From: Thoreauomyces humboldtii | Taxonomy: Eukaryota; Chytridiomycota; Chytridiomycetes; Spizellomycetales; Powellomycetaceae | Reading direction: 5' to 3' | DNA length: 26,345 nt | Assembly (NCBI GenBank): GCA_027596035.1 | Contig: JADGJA010000282.1 | Coordinates: 1 to 26,345, forward strand | Part shown: positions 21,006 to 26,345 of the stretch, piece after piece | Layout: each line of letters opens with the position of its first letter | Numbering within the stretch: position 1 is the stretch's first letter | Position numbers and translations under genes: made by a program | Notes under the pieces: generated by a model | The model's database searches: none | The model's input: only the letters and a program-made list of their open reading frames with translations | Told to the model about the DNA's origin: nothing

Positions 21006-21414
21006 ACATGCAAAAAGTATATTCCTTTGTCAGCAACGTCAATTCGTTCTCATATTGGAAGCCCCAAACACTTCTGCCAGGTTCGCCCAGATTATGGCTC
21101 GTTTTGAGTGGCTATGCATGACGGGACTAAGCCCAAACTAGTTGCACTGAAGGGCTAGCGTTTTCACAAGATTTTCAGGATTCTTCCGTGAGACGCTCAG
21201 GCAATTTGAACATCGACGGACGAGCTCATTCTGGGACGGTGGGTCTGATGATGCAAGGTACATCAGTCACAACATCCCGCACATTGCTTTGTCGCTACAA
21301 AGTGCCAGGTTTTTTACCGGGTCGTGCGATTTTTGAGCGTGCGCAGTCTGCGCCGGATGTCCGGATGATCGGGACAGGCACAAGGATTGTGAGGCTGTCG
21401 AATGTTTTCGATCA

Positions 21415-21441
21415 ACTCCGACGACTCCGACGACTCCGACG
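21415..21441. repeat. Three perfect copies of a 9-bp unit
   Basis: ACTCCGACG is repeated head to tail at 21415-21423, 21424-21432 and 21433-21441. It is a minisatellite-like tract in non-coding sequence. Confidence 0.8.
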
Positions 21442-21971
21442 ACGCTCTCGGCACGACGCTTCATCTTCATGTCAGATTTGGCGGCAGAGAACCCTCGAGG
21501 ACCTAACGAGGTATGACCGAGACAAGCGTGCAGTTGCACCATAATGACACTGCATTAGGAACTGTGATCTAAGGAAAGTTCGTAAAGAGAAGTCTTCTCT
21601 GGAAATCTGTCTGGCCCTGGGTGCAGGAGCGGTGCCCATGTCCATGAAGATGCTGGCAGCAAGCACGTGCGACCGTCGTGGATGGCGTCAGTCTGACATG
21701 GGCGCACACTTCTTGTTTTATCAAGCTATCGCACTATACTATATCAAGCGTCGTCATCTCTTCTGGCCTTTCAGTCAGCTATAAACGCGCGCGGCTTAGG
21801 CCCGAAAGGAGGGCGGAGTTGAGGATCCCATTGCACATTCGAACGCGAATAAGAGATACCAGGTACAAAACATTTGAAGGGCACGAACAGGGCCGATAAC
21901 GCCGTCTACTTCTCAAAGAGGCTATCTGCTCAGAGCCACCGGCGTCATGGCAAAGCTAGATCTGACTTCAC

Positions 21972-21978
21972 ATAAATA
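21972..21978 (+). promoter_or_regulatory. TATA-like element of the Kex2-repeat gene
   Basis: ATAAATA in the context CACATAAATACC, about 120 bp upstream of the ATG at 22096 and followed by a C/T-rich leader typical of highly expressed fungal genes. Confidence 0.5.
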
Positions 21979-22095
21979 CCTAGGAGTGATCACGCCCTCC
22001 TACTCTTTCTCATCCCCACATAGCTCGCCTTCCACAACCCGGTCAAGCGCCATCAGCTTCCTTCTTTCTTCTTTCATCACATCATCCATATCAGA

Positions 22096-22818
22096 ATGAA
22101 AACTCAGCTCTTTGCGCTTCTCCTCGCGGGCTCCGCGGTCGCCATCCCGTTGCGACGAATCCCAGCCAAGCTCGAGTTGCTCGCCCTGCCCCCTCTCCCT
22201 GCTGCCGAATCAGCTGCGGCCACGACTGTCCTGGCCACGGGGACCGGTCCAGCAACCGCGTTTGCCACCGCGACCGCCGTTGTCGAGCGAGACCTTGAGC
22301 GTCGTCAACTTATCGCAACCGCTCCTTATGCGACCGCCACTGCTGCCTACGCAACCGAGACCGCTACCGCCACCGCCACCGACACCGCCGTTGCGACAGC
22401 TCCTCCCGGAAGACGCAACTTGGAGGCTCGTCAGATCGGTCCCTTTGTCCCAGAGATCATCGAGTCCATCATCCAAGGCATCGAGTCGACCCTCGCTGCT
22501 GTCGAGAGCGCGGCTGCAACAGCCACGGCTTCCATTCCCGGACTCGAGCGTCGTCAAGATCTCATCACGGCCACCGCACCTGCGACCGCAACCGCAACGG
22601 CGTACGCATCATACGCAACCGCTCCGGCACCGGCCGCTACCCTCGCCGCTCTCGAACGTCGACAGCTCTTCCCTCCCTCCATTGAGAGTATCCTGGGCGA
22701 GTTCACCACAGTAGCCGCCAGCGAAACTGCCACCGCAACTGCCACCGCTATTGCCACCGCGGCACCCGGAGTGGTCCTCTTGGTTCGCAAGCCATCCCGT
22801 CTCGAGGAGGAAAAGTAG
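22096..22818 (+). CDS. Secreted Ala/Thr-rich precursor with repeated Kex2 sites
   Basis: Intronless, 240 residues. An N-terminal signal peptide (MKTQLFALLLAGSAVA, 1-16) is followed at once by a dibasic PLRR. The mature chain is about half Ala plus Thr, in ATATAT-like runs, and has no cysteine. Four copies of a processing-site motif xLE(R/A)RQ occur at 66-71, 108-113, 149-154 and 186-190. They are spaced about 42, 41 and 36 residues, three with Arg-Arg and one with Ala-Arg. Cleavage after the Arg would release peptides that each start with Gln, which could cyclise to pyroglutamate. The segments alternate a Ser/Ile/Glu-containing helix-like part (PEIIESIIQGIESTLAAVES; PPSIESILGEF) with the Thr/Ala stretch, a likely O-mannosylation target. 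This organisation is that of Kex2-processed repeat proteins (KEPs). No known family is recognised, and the product's role (adhesive, repellent-like, signalling or RiPP-like) is open. Confidence 0.85.
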   Translation: MKTQLFALLLAGSAVAIPLRRIPAKLELLALPPLPAAESAAATTVLATGTGPATAFATATAVVERDLERRQLIATAPYATATAAYATETATATATDTAVATAPPGRRNLEARQIGPFVPEIIESIIQGIESTLAAVESAAATATASIPGLERRQDLITATAPATATATAYASYATAPAPAATLAALERRQLFPPSIESILGEFTTVAASETATATATAIATAAPGVVLLVRKPSRLEEEK

Positions 22819-23201
22819 GGTTGACCCCCGGCTGAGTCCCTTCGATGAGAACCCCTTTTGGTCCTTCATGCTTTTCCTGCTTTTCCTGCTCTCTCTCTCC
22901 CCCTTTTTCCCTTTTCTACAACTATTTCGGCCGCTTTGCGTCTCTCTAGGGCGGGGGAACGCTTTCGTCTATGCACCTTTTTATTGCTACATTCGATTCG
23001 AAAACATACAGAATTTCTATTAGCAAATAGTGCGGGATCCCATGACAATCGCAACTGGGATATGTAATTACGGCAGACCTCGTACCTACAGGTCAAAGGC
23101 TCGCAAGTCCACGTGGCATCGCTAATATCTTATTTGCCAGGGCACGCCCCCGCGTTCCGCCAAGTTATATTATAGTTAATCTAATCTATGGGTTACTATT
23201 T
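22819..23201. terminator. Convergent 3' region, Kex2-repeat gene and MBOAT gene
   Basis: Two stop codons face each other across this stretch. It starts with a C/T-rich tract (about 22870-22925) and turns AT-rich near 23160-23200 (TTATATTATAGTTAATC), suitable for cleavage and polyadenylation on both strands. No gene is seen. Confidence 0.5.
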
Positions 23202-24369
23202 CTAAAAGAATGGTAGGGCGAGCACGGCGCCCGCTCGGATGTAACAACCGACGAACAACGGTGCCGCAATGCCCAGCACCGTCAGGCATGCCGCCCACCT
23301 GACCCACTTGCCCGTCCTCTTGTACCACGCCGTCCGACTGAGTCGCATCTCGGCGAAACACAGGAGACACTGTATGACGAAGAAGAGGGTCGTGTTGAGG
23401 GATCGGACATGGAAGGTGATGAGGTTGATATGATCGTGAAAGATCCCGGAGAGCACAAAGACGGCGAGAGCACGAAGGAAGGAAGTGGGTTCCCGCGGAC
23501 CCGTCGGGAACGTCATCGGCGCTGGGACGCCCGCATCTGGTGCGCAGACGGTCTCATCGTCCGTCTTTTTCGTGTCGGTAGGAAGCCGCTTTCCGGCGAA
23601 GACGTTGGCGAGGGCTTCCTGATACATCCCGTTCCACCTTCTCGCCCAGAACCCTCGGACGCTGCTGGCGAGGAACGGGGAATCGAACATGTCCCGCATG
23701 CGGATCCCGAGGACGGGTTCGGAGATGCCGATGAGAAGGTCGGCCACTCCGCCCATCCATATGTAGAAGGCCAGACCCATGCCGAGGGAGGCGAGGTACA
23801 GTTTCGGGGAGTACCATGGCGTGCCGTCCCACCATATCCTCACGGAGGTAACGGTGTGGTAATGGGAAAAGAGCGTGCGCATCGCAGCGAAGAGAACAAT
23901 TTTGAACGATGCCCTGCAACGGAACCTCAATGAGGAACATGGCTTCAACCAAGAAATTCGTTCAGCTCCTTGCACGAACTCACCTGAACATCCTGACCCA
24001 GAACCTCTTTCCCGCACCCACTATCCTCGTGTCCGTCCTGTCGACAAAGATCCAGCTCCATGCAACAAACCCCTTCCATCCACCCTGCACCACGGACCGA
24101 CACAATGCGTCGTCGCGAGCCAGCTCAGCGGTCCTCATTGCTGACAGCCACGGGATGGTGACACCGAGTAAGCGGACGGGAAGGGAAGGGTGAGGAAAGA
24201 CGTGAGCGAGTGCCGGGTAAACAAACGCGATGAGAAGGAGGGCTGTGGAGCGCGGACGGGACGGCGGGAGGTGAACGATGACATTATGAGTGACCACGAG
24301 GAGGAGGGCCAGCGAGAGAAGGTGCAAGACCATGAGCGTAACGGGGGACAAAGAGGTCATGACAGTCAT
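23202..24369 (-). CDS. MBOAT-type acyltransferase (wax synthase-like domain)
   Basis: Exons 23984-24369 and 23202-23913 (70-nt intron, GTGAGT...TTGCAG) give 365 residues from the first in-frame ATG. The predicted protein has many hydrophobic segments (about eight). It carries the wax-synthase-domain signatures SPFLASSVRGFWARRWN (208-223) and VFVLSGIFHDHIN (280-292), with the His pair 288/290 in the position of the catalytic MBOAT His. Such fungal enzymes O-acylate lipids, sterols or secondary metabolites. The usual RRWH is RRWN here, and a polar loop (about 240-272) interrupts the domain. The frame stays open upstream to 24414 and beyond without an ATG, so an additional 5' exon is possible. 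TTTAGTTTAG near 24440 could be its acceptor. It is tail to tail with the Kex2-repeat gene. The substrate is unknown. Confidence 0.8.
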
Positions 24370-24983
24370 GATGCAGGACTCAAGCGGGATAACGAGATAA
24401 ACAGCGAAGTACAACGTTCGTCGTCGTCCTTTGGGATGTGCTAAACTAAACTCCGCCAGGGCAAACCCCGAAGCGGTTTTAGGAAGGTGCGTGTGGCGCA
24501 GAGCTTGATACTCCAGCTTTCCGACGGAGAAGCTGCTGCCCAGCGTTTGCGTCCAGTAGCGTCAAAGCGGCACAGAATACCCGACGAGCAGCGATGGAAA
24601 CTTGCCGAGGTGATGGAAACTGACATTTTCCAAGTTAGTGGGGCTCTTGAAAGATGCATATCTAAGATGCTATTTAACGGAGTGGCCACGCCGCAAAGTG
24701 GTCGCTCTGATTCGAAGAGACCTCCTTCCTCCTATCAGCAGTTGATACTTCCAGTATCTCAACTTGCAACAGGATCAGGGTGAGAGGTAGCCATCAGATT
24801 GTGCCATAGAGTCAACATGTTGTTGGTAGCAGGGAGAAAGCTCTGAGAGGCGCCTCGACGCGCAAGACAGTCCTGCCCCTTCAGCTGCCCTTTCTTGTCC
24901 CGCGTTCCTTTGTCCAACAACAACTACGATTTCGAACGGTGGCACCGAAATAACTTCCAAAAAATCCACAGCAAACAGCAAAC
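24370..24983. promoter_or_regulatory. Divergent region between MBOAT and histone H2A genes
   Basis: It contains the promoters and leaders of both flanking genes. No clear TATA box is seen near the histone ATG. The leader just before 24984 is CA-rich. A plus-strand open stretch with homeodomain-like helices 1 and 2 is listed separately. Confidence 0.4.
24544..24702 (+). pseudogene. Possible homeobox relic
   Basis: An open plus-strand frame without ATG encodes SKRHRIPDEQRWKLAEVM followed by ETDIFQVSGALERCISKML. The spacing of Arg/Lys, Gln12, Leu16, hydrophobic 20 and aromatic 25 matches homeodomain helices 1-2. The helix-3 WFxNRR signature is absent in frame. A weak echo (VVALIRR) appears after a frame change at the expected distance. 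No start, no promoter and no splice partner was found. This could be chance resemblance. Confidence 0.25.

Positions 24984-26345
<1,362 letters not shown>

Larger units (their letters stand above)
21006..22095. other. 1.1-kb intergenic region upstream of the Kex2-repeat gene
   Basis: No gene is recognised. It contains a TATAAACG string at 21780, a short tandem repeat (listed separately), and near the right edge the probable core promoter of the secreted-protein gene with a pyrimidine-rich leader (about 21995-22095). Open frames on both strands are short and unrelated to known families. Confidence 0.5.

Noticed and set aside
22112..22790. Long overlapping frames on both strands of the Kex2-repeat gene
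   Set aside because: They arise from the repetitive GCN/ACN codon pattern of the Ala/Thr-rich protein. Only the frame with a signal peptide and processing sites is sensible.

Overview
The window comes from an intron-rich fungal nuclear genome. The evidence is about 37 short GT-AG introns (56-117 nt, many with a CTAAC/CTTAAC-like branch site), an exon-junction-complex (Btz/CASC3-type) protein, a Dbf2/Sid2-type NDR kinase, a mitochondrial ubiquinone-type dihydroorotate dehydrogenase, a secreted Kex2-site protein and a Cys-rich metallothionein. Intron density argues against Saccharomycotina. I cannot fix the phylum: a basidiomycete or an early-diverging lineage both fit.

Layout. Positions 504-1190 (-) hold a TMEM86/YhhN lysoplasmalogenase-like membrane protein. 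It is divergent from a seven-exon TMEM115-type Golgi rhomboid-like protein (1841-3260, +). Convergent to that is a large single-exon Btz-domain, RGG-rich protein (3530-5815, -). The Btz gene shares a 246-bp divergent promoter with ten-exon phosphoacetylglucosamine mutase AGM1/PCM1 (6062-8418, +). Next come a mitochondrial PP2C phosphatase of the PTC5/PDP type (8510-10334, -), a 1.4-kb stretch without a secure gene, and mitochondrial dihydroorotate dehydrogenase (11743-13505, -). An F-box/LRR protein (14131-15906 or further, -) and a Dbf2/Sid2 kinase in eight exons (16381-18601, -) follow.

The right third is less ordinary. It holds a 99-residue metallothionein with three six-cysteine modules (19076-19463, -) and a frame-broken gene with about five Myb/SANT repeats (19882-21005, +). 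It also holds a secreted Ala/Thr-rich protein with four regularly spaced LE(R/A)RQ processing sites (22096-22818, +) and a wax-synthase-type MBOAT acyltransferase (23202-24369, -). A possible homeobox relic lies near 24500-24780, and a long histone H2A without the usual C-terminal SQ motif lies at 24984-25927 (+).

Most of the left two thirds is housekeeping: UDP-GlcNAc/chitin precursor supply, pyrimidine synthesis, mitochondrial phosphatase, Golgi, mRNA metabolism and cytokinesis. I see no operon-like functional cluster. The best candidates for something undescribed are the Kex2-processed repeat precursor at 22096-22818, possibly with its tail-to-tail MBOAT neighbour, and the SQ-less long-tailed H2A. 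Exon structures were derived by reading splice signals and matching remembered family motifs. No search or transcript data were available.
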